Shown: positions 45,845 to 57,129 of the stretch, piece after piece | How positions within the stretch are numbered: the first letter of the stretch is position 1 | Layout of the letters: each line of letters begins with the position of its first letter | Assembly: GCA_021234155.1 (NCBI GenBank) | Contig: JAJEKV010000059.1 | Span: 2,122,182 to 2,186,181, forward strand | Direction of reading: 5' to 3' | Source of the DNA: Isoetes taiwanensis | Lineage: Eukaryota; Streptophyta; Lycopodiopsida; Isoetales; Isoetaceae | Length of the DNA: 64,000 nucleotides | Program-made: the position numbers and the translations under genes | Notes under the pieces: generated by a model | Databases searched by the model: none | What the model was told of the DNA's origin: nothing | The model's input: only the letters and a program-made list of their open reading frames with translations

Positions 45845-47630
45845 CAACGTGCCTTTGAGTAGACTTCAACAAATAGGAAGCCATCAATTAGTTGGATTAA
45901 TTACTTGGATGAAGTGCTTCAGCTTGACAACCTCGTCGGTGAAAAATGTGTGGCTGACATTGGCACGCATAACTAAATAAAGCTATGTGTTTCTATGAAT
46001 GTCTAACAATCCGCATATAGTTAGCTGAACCCTATTGTGAACAAGGCCAAAAATGGTTGGAACTTGGTCACATTGTTGCCAACCTTTAAAACCATGTTAC
46101 GGGGCCAAGAAACAACTATTTTTCCTACAAATTGTCAATCTTTATAACATGTATATAATGCTCTAAAATTATTACCAACGCATTGCTATGTTGAGTGTAA
46201 TTGCAACTCTTTTATAATAGGCTATACTCCCCAGAAAACATTCATGTTATTTCATGCTATTGCATTGTTGTGAGAGGACAACTGTCTTTTCAAATCTAAA
46301 CGCACAGTTATTTGTTGGCCTCAGTCAATCTCATACAAAAGCAAATTGCAACCAAGTGTTATAGTAGATCACTAAATGTACCAAGCTTAATAAGCTTAGG
46401 ATTGAAGGTGGGTTGACATAAACAAATGCCTTTTAGTTTAGCGACAAAGAGAACACTTACCATACTTGCTCATAAAAGTACCATGTCGAATGGACCATAT
46501 TGACATGAGATATGGAATATCTAAGTATATTATGGTGTCAAATTGACCATAATTTATGCCGAATGTTATCTTTGTTGACTTATTGTTCCAAATTCTGCAT
46601 AAATTGAATGACTATAGTCACATTTCATAGATTGTTGGCCCACCCATACTTTTTATAACAGTGCCATAGGTGTTTTGATATCCCCTTCTTCAGTTACTAC
46701 AATTTAAATTGTCTAAGGAATTATGTAAAAAGGAGAGGTAGATCAGCTTTAACTTTGTGGCAGCATACTGGGAATAGCTTCAACTTTATCGCACCCCAAG
46801 TACTATATATGAGTGCAATTGTTGTGCGATGAACAGCTCAGGCTTCCTCTTACTGCTTCCCTTACCCTTACGCTTTGTTATTTCCAACTTTGTGACTTCT
46901 GTGACTTGCAGGGCTAAACTTTTCAGCAACTTTCCATGCTACGATCAGAATTTCCTTGGTATTAATTTCCGTCATAGGTTAATAGTAATGGAAATAATAA
47001 ACACATTGTATCTTGCGATTATTAGAATTAGCCTGCATATTGGCCCAAGATGTAATAGAAAACAGTCTTTACTCACTTAACTGGACATGCAGGAACAAAA
47101 ATGGATATGGAATATCAATCTCTCTCTAAAATAGAACAAACAGTGAACACTGTATGAATTACCAAGATAATTGACCTGCCCATCTGGATGAACTCATCTA
47201 CGCCAATGTTGTGTAGCATACATTGCTTATCTTAAGCTAGATAAATAGAATGATAGCAATCATGACTCAAATGCCTTGCAAATTATTTTTAAGCATTTCG
47301 TTCTTTGCCCAAGTAGGAAAGTTCATTATTGTCACATTGCTTATCCAAAATAAGGTATCACAAATCCTATATCCATGCAACCTATTATAAAGGTAATTAT
47401 ATGATCTCCATGCAACCTGTTACAAGGAAACAATGATGCGCCGATTACCTGTTGAAGGCTGCTGTTGGAATAGCAATTTGTCTCCAAACTAAATTTCAGA
47501 ATAATTGAACCTACGAGAGATCACACAAGAGGTGCATGACATGCTTATATCGAGCCTACCTGAGATTGTTGAGTGCATATGACTAGGATCTCTACAAAGA
47601 AACTTCCATATTTGCTATCTTCTGTTAAGT
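45845..47630. other. AT-rich stretch without a supported gene
   Basis: No reading frame with protein-like content and no recognised repeat. Confidence 0.6.
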
Positions 47631-47635
47631 TTATG

Positions 47636-48160
47636 AAACTAGTTGATTGGTGGAATTATATTCTTAGTTACTTATTTGATATTCTGAAGCACATCTGTCT
47701 ACTTCAAATTCAGTATCGATCAGCATATTTAGCCTACAAGCTATATATAAACCAAAATGTATGAGATGTTTATGAAATATTGCATTAAAAAAGTTTGCAA
47801 CCTGTTATTTATGTTCATAAAACTAGTTGATTGGTCCAATTACCTTCTTAGCTACTAATTTGATAGTCTAAAGTACATTTGTCTACTTTAAATTCATATC
47901 ATTCAGTACCTTAGGTTTGCAAGCTAAGTGTAAATCAGAAAGTATGAGATGTTTAACAAATTGAATCAAAAAAGTCTGCAACCTGTTACTTATGGTCATA
48001 GAACTAGTTGATTGGTCCAATTATCTTCTTAGTTACTTATTTGATATTCTGATCCACATTTGTCTACTTCAAATTCAGTGTCATTCAGTGTATTCTGTTT
48101 GAAAGCTAAATCTAACTAAAAAGGAATGAAATGTTTATCAACTGTTGCATATGCACGATT
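47636..48160. repeat. About 182-bp tandem repeat, three units
   Basis: ACTAGTTGATTGGT recurs at 47638, 47822 and 48003, each followed by TTCTTAG.TACT.ATTTGATA.TCT and CAACCTGTTA further on. Units are clearly diverged, so the array is old. Confidence 0.9.
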
Positions 48161-48378
48161 TGCTCCCCTGTAATCTTGTTCTATTATATGGAAATCGAAG
48201 TTTTTTTTCTTAATTCATGAAACAAAGCAGAAATGCAACATGTAAATAGGTGTATGGGGACAAATCTCTGCAAAAATTACAACCTGGACACAGTCCAGAA
48301 ATATACAATTTACAACCTATTACTTATGTACAGAATTTACATTATATTTTACAAAATCTGGTACAACAGGTACAACAT

Positions 48379-49063
48379 TCAGTATGTAACTTTCTTGCAG
48401 TCTTTCCATAGCCTGGCCATGCCTTCTGCATCCCTGTAGCCCGAAAGCATCATTTGCCTCCACAGTTGTGTTAGATTGTCGATTGGATTGGTTAAAGGGT
48501 TCTGCTTGACATACTGTTGCAGGTCTGCTGCGAACACAAACCTTCTAGCCATGGTTGCAAAACTGTCAACAGACCCGTGTCTTCCACATCCTGTTCGGAC
48601 CATGCAGCTGAGGATATGCAATTTTCAGAAGGATTGAAAAGCATCTTGTACTCGGAGTCATCTACTATAAGTGTATTACTCTCGTTCCATTCTGGATACC
48701 TCTTCCATATAAACTCAATTGGCTTCAGATACAAAGGTTTATCTTCAAAAGGTGCAACCCGGAAAGGTAGCTCTAAACAATTGCTTCCATCAAGTGTAAA
48801 TCTTAAGTTTTTTATCTGCACCATGGTGAAGATTCTGTCCACTACTCTTGACAGGTTCCATGGAGCTATTGATGACCAAATTCCTACTTCAAAGTATCGA
48901 AATACAAATTCAAGGAATTCCTCTAGATTGGGCCTTAAGAACAACAGTTTCTTCCCTATTATATCATAGTTTCCAACTAGCTGATCATCTGGTACCAGGG
49001 TCCTATGTTTTTGTTTAGCCAAAACATTATTGATATCAAACACTATCAACCTTTTTTGTACAC
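48379..49063 (-). pseudogene. FCP1-like HAD phosphatase exon, copy 3
   Basis: After TTCCTAGCAG the minus strand encodes RLIVFDINNVLAKQKHR (motif I region, DINN in place of DxDxT), FLRPNLEEFLEFVFRYFEVG then IWSSIAPWNL (motif II Ser), DKPLYLKPIEFIWKRYPEW and TLIVDDSEYKMLFNP (motif III/IV with paired Asp). A frameshift near 48540 separates the C-terminal helix AADLQQYVKQNPLTNPIDNL. It lies 3' of the Ulp1-type gene, which already has a stop at 49194. This is the best preserved of the three HAD exons; loss of the second motif I Asp argues against normal catalysis. Confidence 0.7.
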
Positions 49064-50582
49064 CTGCTAGGAAAGAACATGCAATTAATCAATAAAATAT
49101 GGTGGAGTCAAATAAAAATAGATTTTATTCATCAAGTAAATGTTTGTTGAACAATGGAAAGTTGTTTAGCAGTGGCAAAGGGGATAGGCTTTCTCAGCCA
49201 CATTTAGTAGTACCAGCTGGTCTAATGGTTTGGGGTGGAATCTGAATATGATCTAACTCCTGAAGTAGTGCTCGGACGAGAACTTCACGGCGATCCTCCG
49301 CATATTTTGGCAAAAACCAGTTTTTGTTAATCTGCAAATATAAATAATCATACTTAGATATTGGAAACCATTTTTTTGCAAGACAAAAAAGTATCAAACT
49401 CACGTTGGTAGTTTTACCACACACAATCGTGTCGACGAACTTCTGCATGTAAGCTGTAACATAGAGGCCACATGACTGGTCATCTTTCTGCTGTGGACAC
49501 TTATGAATCTTCACAAATGGTGAAGGGTTTTGTCTAATCTTCAAGAAAGAGGGACACTCAAGACAACCACGTGCCATAGTCTGGATGTAAAGCCTGCAAA
49601 AAACATTAATGAAAGGATGTGAATCTGCATTAATGAAAGGAAATGTGAAACACAAAATACCTTTTAAGTGTAGGCATGTCAACATCAATGTCTTCGACAG
49701 AATTGAAGATCTGAATGTTTATGGTATTCTTACTCTTACTAAGGCTCATGTTGAAGGTGGCCAAAGAGTGATGATCATAAGATAACATTGGAACCATAAT
49801 CCATCTGCACTTGACCCAATTTATTCCTGCAAAAGCTCCCTTTACTATATCTCTTCCACGCTCGGAGGCTGCCATAGATTTATCTTTTTCGCTTGCCTTA
49901 CAGTGTGCTGCAAATTCCATGAAGCTGTCCAATGGGAAGAACCAGATGTCGGCTATCTTATCTGCAGCTAGGGACACAGATCTGCAAGTACCTATAACAA
50001 TTTGAAAGGGATGAAATTACTAACACGTGAAGCAAAATTACACACACAAACCAAATTACGTCAAAGTTCAGTACCTGGCATACATATCCACATGCCGGTT
50101 GGTAAATTTTCCATCCATGTCCAGCACATCTTGCTCAAATAGATAGCACTCCTTTTCAGGCAAAGATCCAGGAAATATTGTTGCCTTCTTCAGCTGCATC
50201 ATTCGGCATAGCAGAGCATCATATGGCCTGATTTCATCACTGCAAGTCCGGGTTCAATGACATATACATTCATAACAGACTCATCTACATTCGACTACTA
50301 TCTTTCAACAATTTGGCTAAGTATTTGATTGAGATACTAAATGTAAATAAAAAAGTAAGAAATGTAGATCAAGTTACCTGAAGACCTCATTCTGATGCTG
50401 TTTTGACACTGTTTTTTCAGAGTCAGTATTCTTCCCTTCTTCTTGGATTTCCTCAATTTCCAGATTTTTTTCAGGTTCTGAATCTGTTCCAAATTTCTCA
50501 AAGTCATGAACTTCAACCTCTTTAGCTACATCAACAGCAACGGTAGCCACATTGTCAAAAGTATCCTCCTCTCTGGGCATTT

Positions 50583-50812
50583 GTTCTAGTGGCAACACAC
50601 TAGTTCTAGCGACTACTTGTCTCGAGTTCGAGACCGCCCAGAATCGCACTATGAACTGTTGGGTGTCAAAACCCAACAGACGCAATGTAAAGTGGTTGGG
50701 GGCAGGGCCCAATAGAGCAATGTAGTGTGGTGTGTGGTCACATGTCTAGTTGGATGCTGCCTAGTGGCGTGACGTTAAAACATTATCTATCTATCTATCT
50801 ATCTATCTTCAC
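50583..50812 (+). mobile_element. tRNA-type SINE candidate
   Basis: GTGGCAACACACTAGTT resembles an A box, and GAGTTCGAGACC 35 bases later fits a pol III B box. The 3' end is a TATC tetranucleotide tail (50784-50809). It interrupts an exon of the Ulp1-type gene. No target duplication was found, so the 5' boundary is approximate. CTAGTGGCGTGACGTTAAAA near its end has a diverged counterpart at 45776-45796. Confidence 0.6.
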
Positions 50813-51239
50813 GCTGCGAAGATTCTTCTTGATTAGGAGGACCTGCAAACATGAATGTCATGGACATCTCAATTGTTGTACCCTGGAATAAAATGCACTC
50901 ATACCTACTGTTAATGTGCCTGTTTTCTTCTTCTGTGCCTTCTTAGGCATGGTCTTCTTCTTAGGGGTCACCTTTTGTAATGCCTTCCCTTTTACAGATG
51001 TGGCGTTTGCCTGCTCTCTCAATCCCGCAAGTTCCTCCTCATAATCTGGAACCTCCTCATAATCTGGAATGGCATCCTGTTTACTTGGAGTGCCACAATC
51101 CTCAACCTCTACCACGGTAGGAAGTTTAAGTTTGCTTGTTCCTTCAAATCCTGCATTGTTTTCCCTGGCTACATCTTCCAGCAGTTCAACTTTTTTTTGG
51201 TATCTCCAAAACTGTGCAAACCGAGCCAAGAATCAGAAA

Positions 51240-51900
51240 TCCCAACACAATGCAAAACATTATCAAAACAAGCTCACCTGATCTGTGGTGTAGCTTCTGA
51301 TCAGCTGGCTTTTTGTCATTTTGAAGCTCTAAAACTAAATCGACACATAACAGTCATCTATCAGTGTCTAACTAGGCTGTTAGAAAATGAGGGACATATT
51401 GCTACAATTGACCTACATTGAAGCACTATGAGTAAATAAAAATGTAAACAACTAATGATATGTATGTAATGTACATCTCAAGTACATAAATGTGCTTCAG
51501 TGTATGCACATGTACATACAAGAGAATTCTATTATATAACTGACCTCTAAATGTTCTGCCACAAAACTCAGTACACAATGCCTAAATTTATGTATTAATG
51601 TCCTACATCACTCATTTATGTAAAAACATTTCTGTAGAAAGTCATGTGTACATTAATGTACATACAACATGAAATGTAATATATGCACTGATGTCAGTCT
51701 GTCCAAGACCCTTACGCTGTTATGTAAGGAACACATTTATGTATGACATGCAAGCCATGGAACTATAAGTAGAAGGACTAGTACACTCCTACATGCTATA
51801 TAGCAAAACCTTAAGTGCAGCAATGTTACATTAACAGATTCTAACTACAGTACCCTGGGTGCAGCAATGTAGTAAACATAAATTAGGAAATATTGCTTAC
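51240..51900. other. Intron of the Ulp1-type gene
   Basis: AT-rich with many TGTACATA words. No other feature. Confidence 0.5.
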
Positions 51901-53609
51901 CTCCAGTGTACACACCCAAGATCTTTGAAATGTTTTCATCCCATTTGCATGCTTTTGGGCAAGGTAGTCCAGCAGAAATAGAATATGAGAAACAGAATAC
52001 GTGAAACGAATGCTCACATGGAGCAAGTAGGAGAGGTTCATTCTTGGCAAAGCCATTGCTACAAAAAACACATCCATGCACAGATATGAATTTATCTTGA
52101 GGTGGAGAGATCACTAAGCTTGTTTTGGGCTGAAGGAGAATAGCTGCAGAATGCATCATGTACTTGTGCATGTCATCAAGCTTTTGCAACACTCAAATTG
52201 AACTTTATGAGCCTCCTCAAACTCTGCAATCCTCTTTTCACATAACTCCTTTTCCTGAATAGTTTTCTCCAACGGTTCTTGAATTTTCTTCAACATTTCT
52301 TCCTTCCTGGCTCTATCCCTCATCAAAAGGTCAACCTCCTGCTGGACAGTCTTGATGTCTCTTTTGTTTTGTTTAGCATCGTCAAGAACAGTGTTAATGT
52401 CTTCCAAAATCTGTGCTAAGTCCTCTTCATGTGCATCTTTTCTTCCGGAAATCTTATTTATGTTGTCACGGAGTTCTGCCTGCTGAATTTTTAGTTCTGA
52501 TACCTTGGAAGTGTTGCTAATCAGCTGTCCATGGCATTGCTGCAATAGAGTTTCTGCAAAATGAAGATCTTCTTTAGGGTAAAAACTCTGCTGCAATTTA
52601 GGAACCTTTGATGTGGATTTATAGGTCCCAATTTCCTCTGTGACAGCAGATTCCCTTGCTCCTCCCTTTGCCAAATCTTTTGCCAAAACTTTAAAAGTAT
52701 CCCAATCTACTTTTTTACCTGTTAATTGAAGGGCAAAGGCACGAGCAAAGTACTCAGGTACATGGCGGTTGGTTACCTCCCGCTTGCCAAAAACCAGTTC
52801 ATAGCGCTTGTAAAATGTCTCTGACCATTCTGGCTTCACGCTAGATTCTTTGAACCCGCGTATATCCTTTGACCCCCACTGCTCGTCCATAATCTGTTGC
52901 AAATCTGGAAAAATTTCATCTGCATTGACGCATCTTACATGCTTTGCTTCCACAACAACAGGTTCTTCAGAAATCAGCCGTCTTTTGGCCCTGATTCTTC
53001 AAATGTGTTCCCTTCCTCTTGATTTTTTTTTATTTCTTGCTAGCATCTCCTGTTTTCACATTCTTGTTGATTCTGGGTGACTTGCAGGTGTCCATTTCTT
53101 GGTTTCGGCTAAGATTTCAGTGAGGAATCACAAGATTCTTTCGGATTGCTTCTCTAATTCTCTGTAATACACAAACAATTGAAAGGCGGGCAAAATTTTT
53201 TCTGAAAAGAAACACCCTTGCAATCTCCCTCCGAAAAAGAACAGCAACGTAGCACTGCCTCTCATGATTTCAAATGGGTGACGTGGCGAATAACAATAAT
53301 AGCAATATAATTTCAAATCTGAACTAACTTTAATTTGAAATTGCCCTACATTGCCCTACATTATACATAATGTAAGGACACTTTTTTTAGACACCCTAGC
53401 ATTCTTTTACCTGATAGCATGGGCATTTGAAAAGGACGTTCTAACTAAAATCATAGAAGGGGTTAAAGACAATGTCAAAATCACCTAGATAGAGATCTTA
53501 CATGAATATGCTAAAAGCATCATCCGATAATAATTATATAGAGTTAGATATATGACTAGTTTTAAACATTCATAGAACTATATTCTGACATCTCAGGGTT
53601 TGCCTAAGA

Positions 53610-54338
53610 ATGGCGTGGTGGATATTGCTGATAACAATATCAGTAATTGCAGCCCAAAGTGAAACACAACTAGGTGCATGGAATACAACATTCAGCAATA
53701 ATGAGCTCACAATCAGAAGGCCTACAGGGGTTTTTAACTCAACTCATATGCAACTCAAGTATAATGGTTATGACCATTGGCTCTATGTATACATAGTCGA
53801 CCAGAAACATGCCTACAACATGGACCACATCCAGGATTACAGGAATGGTTCTTTTTATATGAAAGACCATGATGCATATGTGGCCATTATAAAAGATGAT
53901 ATGAAACCAAAATGGTTAGTTACTGGTTTCACAGGCACAGTCAACATGGTCGAAGAATCCTATGACAAATACCATCGATGTGGAGGTAAATGGCTTACTC
54001 ATTTTTCTATCTCTTCTACCTCGGTAAGCTCTGTCACCTTGGATGGCCATGCGTGGGGCTGTGAAAGTAGCGACTGGCAAAGTGCAGGGATTGAGTGGGG
54101 ATCCACGGGTCTGGACATGGCTAGTTTTTGTCCTTTATCTAAATGCTATTATGCTAAATTTGGGATAAGAGTTGACAGTTACATAAGAGGACCAGGGGTA
54201 ATTAAGCCAGGACCCAACTTCAATTATGTTGTCCACCATAGAGTGGAATTTTATTATAGTAGTATCACACGCAGCAGTTCTCCTCATTGGGGGGAATATT
54301 TGTGTATACAAGATTGCACAAGGTGTGGGGCCACTTGA
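53610..54338 (+). CDS. Secreted cysteine-containing protein, unknown family
   Basis: Single-exon ORF of 242 codons from ATG 53610. The start MAWWILLITISVIAAQS is a clear signal peptide. The mature part has three N-glycosylation sequons (NTT, NST, NGS), seven cysteines, most of them in the C-terminal half (GCESS, SFCPLSKCYY, YLCIQDCTRCGAT), and many aromatics, consistent with an extracellular beta-rich domain. A TATATAG at about 53534 is a possible TATA box. No family was recognised. The intact frame amid decayed repeats suggests a living gene or a recent copy. Confidence 0.65.
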   Translation: MAWWILLITISVIAAQSETQLGAWNTTFSNNELTIRRPTGVFNSTHMQLKYNGYDHWLYVYIVDQKHAYNMDHIQDYRNGSFYMKDHDAYVAIIKDDMKPKWLVTGFTGTVNMVEESYDKYHRCGGKWLTHFSISSTSVSSVTLDGHAWGCESSDWQSAGIEWGSTGLDMASFCPLSKCYYAKFGIRVDSYIRGPGVIKPGPNFNYVVHHRVEFYYSSITRSSSPHWGEYLCIQDCTRCGAT

Positions 54339-54687
54339 AACTGCGACTGCGAGTGTTTTAGGTATTTATGCCCCCATATCATATTCTAGATATTCTAAAT
54401 GTATATGATCATTGTAGGATGCTTTTTTAGAATATTATTTTTGAGATGCCTTTCATATTCTTTCATACATCAGCAATATTTGTACAACTATTGGAGGAGT
54501 TGGAACTTGAGTTGATAATTAACCCATTGCTTAAAAATTGCGATTGAATGAATTGGCACCCTCTTCATACTCACCTAATCTTCGTAATCACCTAAATGAC
54601 GACGACCTTACTCATAATTTTTGAAATTCATCTATTGACGACGATCTTAACTAGGTCCTAACTATACCAGAAAAGAAAAAGCAACCA

Positions 54688-55006
54688 AGGTAAAAGCATG
54701 TTAGGGTGGGCCTTAAAAAGTACCTAATTAGGTACTCAAAAAGTACCTGAAAAGGTACCCAGGACTGGGTACTAGGTACCTGTGTACTCAATAAAAGGTA
54801 CTTTTTGGAACTTCTATATATATATTTTGGTCTTAGATAGCATTATCTTTATCTTAACCTCGAATATAACATGTCCTTGACTTTTATTTTGGATTTTTGT
54901 ATTAGTTTTAATGAAAAGAAAACTGAGACAGTACCCAGTTCTGAAGTACCCAGGGTATGTACTTTTGCAGGTTCCAAAAGAGGTCCACCCTAACATGCTT
55001 TTACCC
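54688..55006. mobile_element. 319-bp MITE, sister of the one at 941
   Basis: Flanked by ACCA at 54684-54687 and 55007-55010. TIRs are AGGTAAAAGCATGTTAGGGT on the left and, reverse-complemented, GGGTAAAAGCATGTTAGGGT on the right. Its reverse complement aligns along its length with 941-1261 (GGAACCTGC.AAAGTAC, CTGGGTACTT, TTGGGTACTGT and more), so this copy is inverted relative to the first. Diverged ends but same length and 4-bp duplication. Confidence 0.88.
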
Positions 55007-55535
55007 ACCATGATCAACCAGAAGAGTTTCACAAAGGAAGCAACAATCATTATTAAATTGCAAATGCATTATCATCATTATTAAACCCAAACTATCAGAT
55101 TGCAGATGCTCCTAATTAATGCAGCCTACTCCCATGGATCTAATGCAAGATCCAGACAATTGCGAACAAAGAGCCGGATTTATTATGCAGCTGCCTTCTT
55201 AGGCTTTCAATCTGCACTGCGTACAATCACTCCTCTGAGTCTAACATGCCATTGAGATTATATTGTGGTCTATATTGTATCAGGATGTGATTGCTGCTTT
55301 GACAAATGATTATAGACGTTAGATAGCATAATGTAATGCCATCAATAAATCAAACCAAATGAAGCCCAATCTCATGAGTGCCATCAAAATGCGAAAATGA
55401 GTGCCTTCTTGAAGCAAATAATGCAGAACAAGGCAGAACAGGACACAAAACAGAACAGGGGTTTCGAAACTCTTTGATGGAAACATATGTCTGAAGCCTT
55501 GTTTTGAAGGGTTAACAAAGATTTCAAAAACGCTT

Positions 55536-55642
55536 CAGGACAGGGCTCTGGAACAGAGCTCCTTGCAAGGCACGAAACAGAGGACAGGACCGGACAGGGT
55601 TCTGGAACAGATCTCCTTGCAAGGCACGAAGCAGAGGACGAG
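55536..55642. repeat. About 54-bp tandem duplication
   Basis: CTCCTTGCAAGGCACGAA and the flanking GGACAGGG.TCTGGAACAGA are repeated at about 55537 and 55591, with short AGAACAGG/AGGACA words scattered around. Confidence 0.85.
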
Positions 55643-55759
55643 TCATGAGGATTCCTAGAACAGGGGAAACCTTTTCAAGTTTCCAACAAACCCGAAGGGG
55701 GTTTCCATGTTGAAAGCCTGAAGGGTTTCCGTTCATAAAAATCTAAAAGAAAGATTTCT

Positions 55760-57120
55760 TGGGTGGAGTGGCAGCCACACAAAATAAATGGACCAATTTA
55801 ATGCATAGGGCGAGTTTTAGGAGAAGCATTTTTGGAAGGAAAAAATCATTCCGGAAGGAAAATTTATGCTCTTATCTTGATTCGATCCGATTTCGGTTTG
55901 TTTGGCAACCGAGGATCCATGGACCGGGAAGTGTCACCAAGTAAAGAAATGCTTGTAGTCGATTCTTGTATTAGGAATTGATATTTGCTAATTTTTAATC
56001 GCAGTTGCCATGGCCGTATCATGACACGGCTATAGCATCACATAAAACCAGCGTTCCTCTATGCTATGGGATACATCCGAACTACGGCGAGTTATGTCCC
56101 AAGCAAAGGTGAGAGTTGTAAGCCCAACATGCACCCGAGGCACAATCTTCTACTCTTGTTTTATCGTGTGTGTAGATGCAAGCAGAAGAGTGCCTTACAC
56201 TCTGCGCGTATTGGCGTAGCTCATGTGCCTGGCCTCGCTCTTGCCTTCAAAGGTTGGATTACTATACCCTTTCTTTGTTTGTCATGACGATAAATGCCTC
56301 TCAATTGAAATTGCTATTCTGTCAACTATTGTCGCTGGAATGGTCTAAAGGAAAATTGTGCTATAATCTGGCCACAAACAAAACATCTTCTTTTGCTAAG
56401 ATATATCAAAATAGCCTTACTGATTTTAGGAACAACTAACGAGCGAAACCATCCAGAATCCTGAGCTAAGTGAAGGGACATCGAATACACTATGTTGACA
56501 ACAGCTAGAAAACTGGAAATTCTAGAGCAATACCCAAGTTTTTGACTTATATTCTCTTTGGCTGTCGATCTCCTTTTTATTTTATAATGTTGTGCTACTA
56601 TAGTATATTTCCATCTGTACATAGAAGAGCGCACTTATAATTTGTTCTTCACAGCTTTGGAAAAGATTTTAGATGACTCGGCCGAAAAATACTGTCTTGG
56701 AGATGAAATCACACTGGTACTAATTCGATCTTCATCATTACTTATGGCAATAGCGTATGAAGATTTGTGATGAAATTATTTAGGACCGTGACAGCTGCAG
56801 GCTCATGTTGCAAATATGTTGGCATGTATTCTGTGGCAGCTTTCTTAATTTTTTATCACCCACTAACTTCTGCTTCACGGGCTTTCAGTGCTTTTCACCT
56901 GCATGAAGTGACCATGATCTCTGGTTTCAACTTTAAGAACATAGTTTGATAATGGCATTTATATAAGATAGTCCAAAAGACATGGCTTTTAGAACAAAGA
57001 ATGCTGGACCTGTTCAGATTCAATTGAGCATAAACAAGAAAGTGTAGTGATATTAAGCAAATCCAAGGATGGAAAGCATGACAGAATTTTAGCAAGAGTA
57101 GTAGTGAGCATTATTTTGGT
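55760..57120. other. Stretch with unrecognised exon-like scraps
   Basis: Frames such as 55759-55941 (FRRSIFGRKKSFRKENLCSY) and 56010-56115 (SVPLCYGIHPNYGELCPKQ before GTGAGA) have an exon-like look, but no family, start or continuity can be shown. Confidence 0.3.
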
Positions 57121-57129
57121 AGAATACAG

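Larger units (their letters stand above)
49194..52953 (-). pseudogene. Coiled-coil / RING-like / Ulp1 protease transposon gene
   Basis: Exons, approximately: 52953-51902, 51219-50907, 50850-50378 (split by a SINE), 50241-50076, 49992-49660, 49592-49405, 49333-49194. Exon 1 encodes a region near the start like that of the 45.6-kb gene, a long coiled coil and, after a frameshift near 52190, a RING-like set (GCVFCSNGF, APCEHSFHVFC, GLPCPKACKW). The last exons form a C48/Ulp1 peptidase: WIMVPMLSYDHHSLATFN (His), IFNSVEDID (Asn where Asp is usual) and CPQQKDDQSCGLYVTAYMQ (Gln and nucleophile Cys). C48 proteases cleave SUMO and are frequent cargo of plant DNA transposons. Introns look intact, so it decayed recently. 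Confidence 0.65.
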
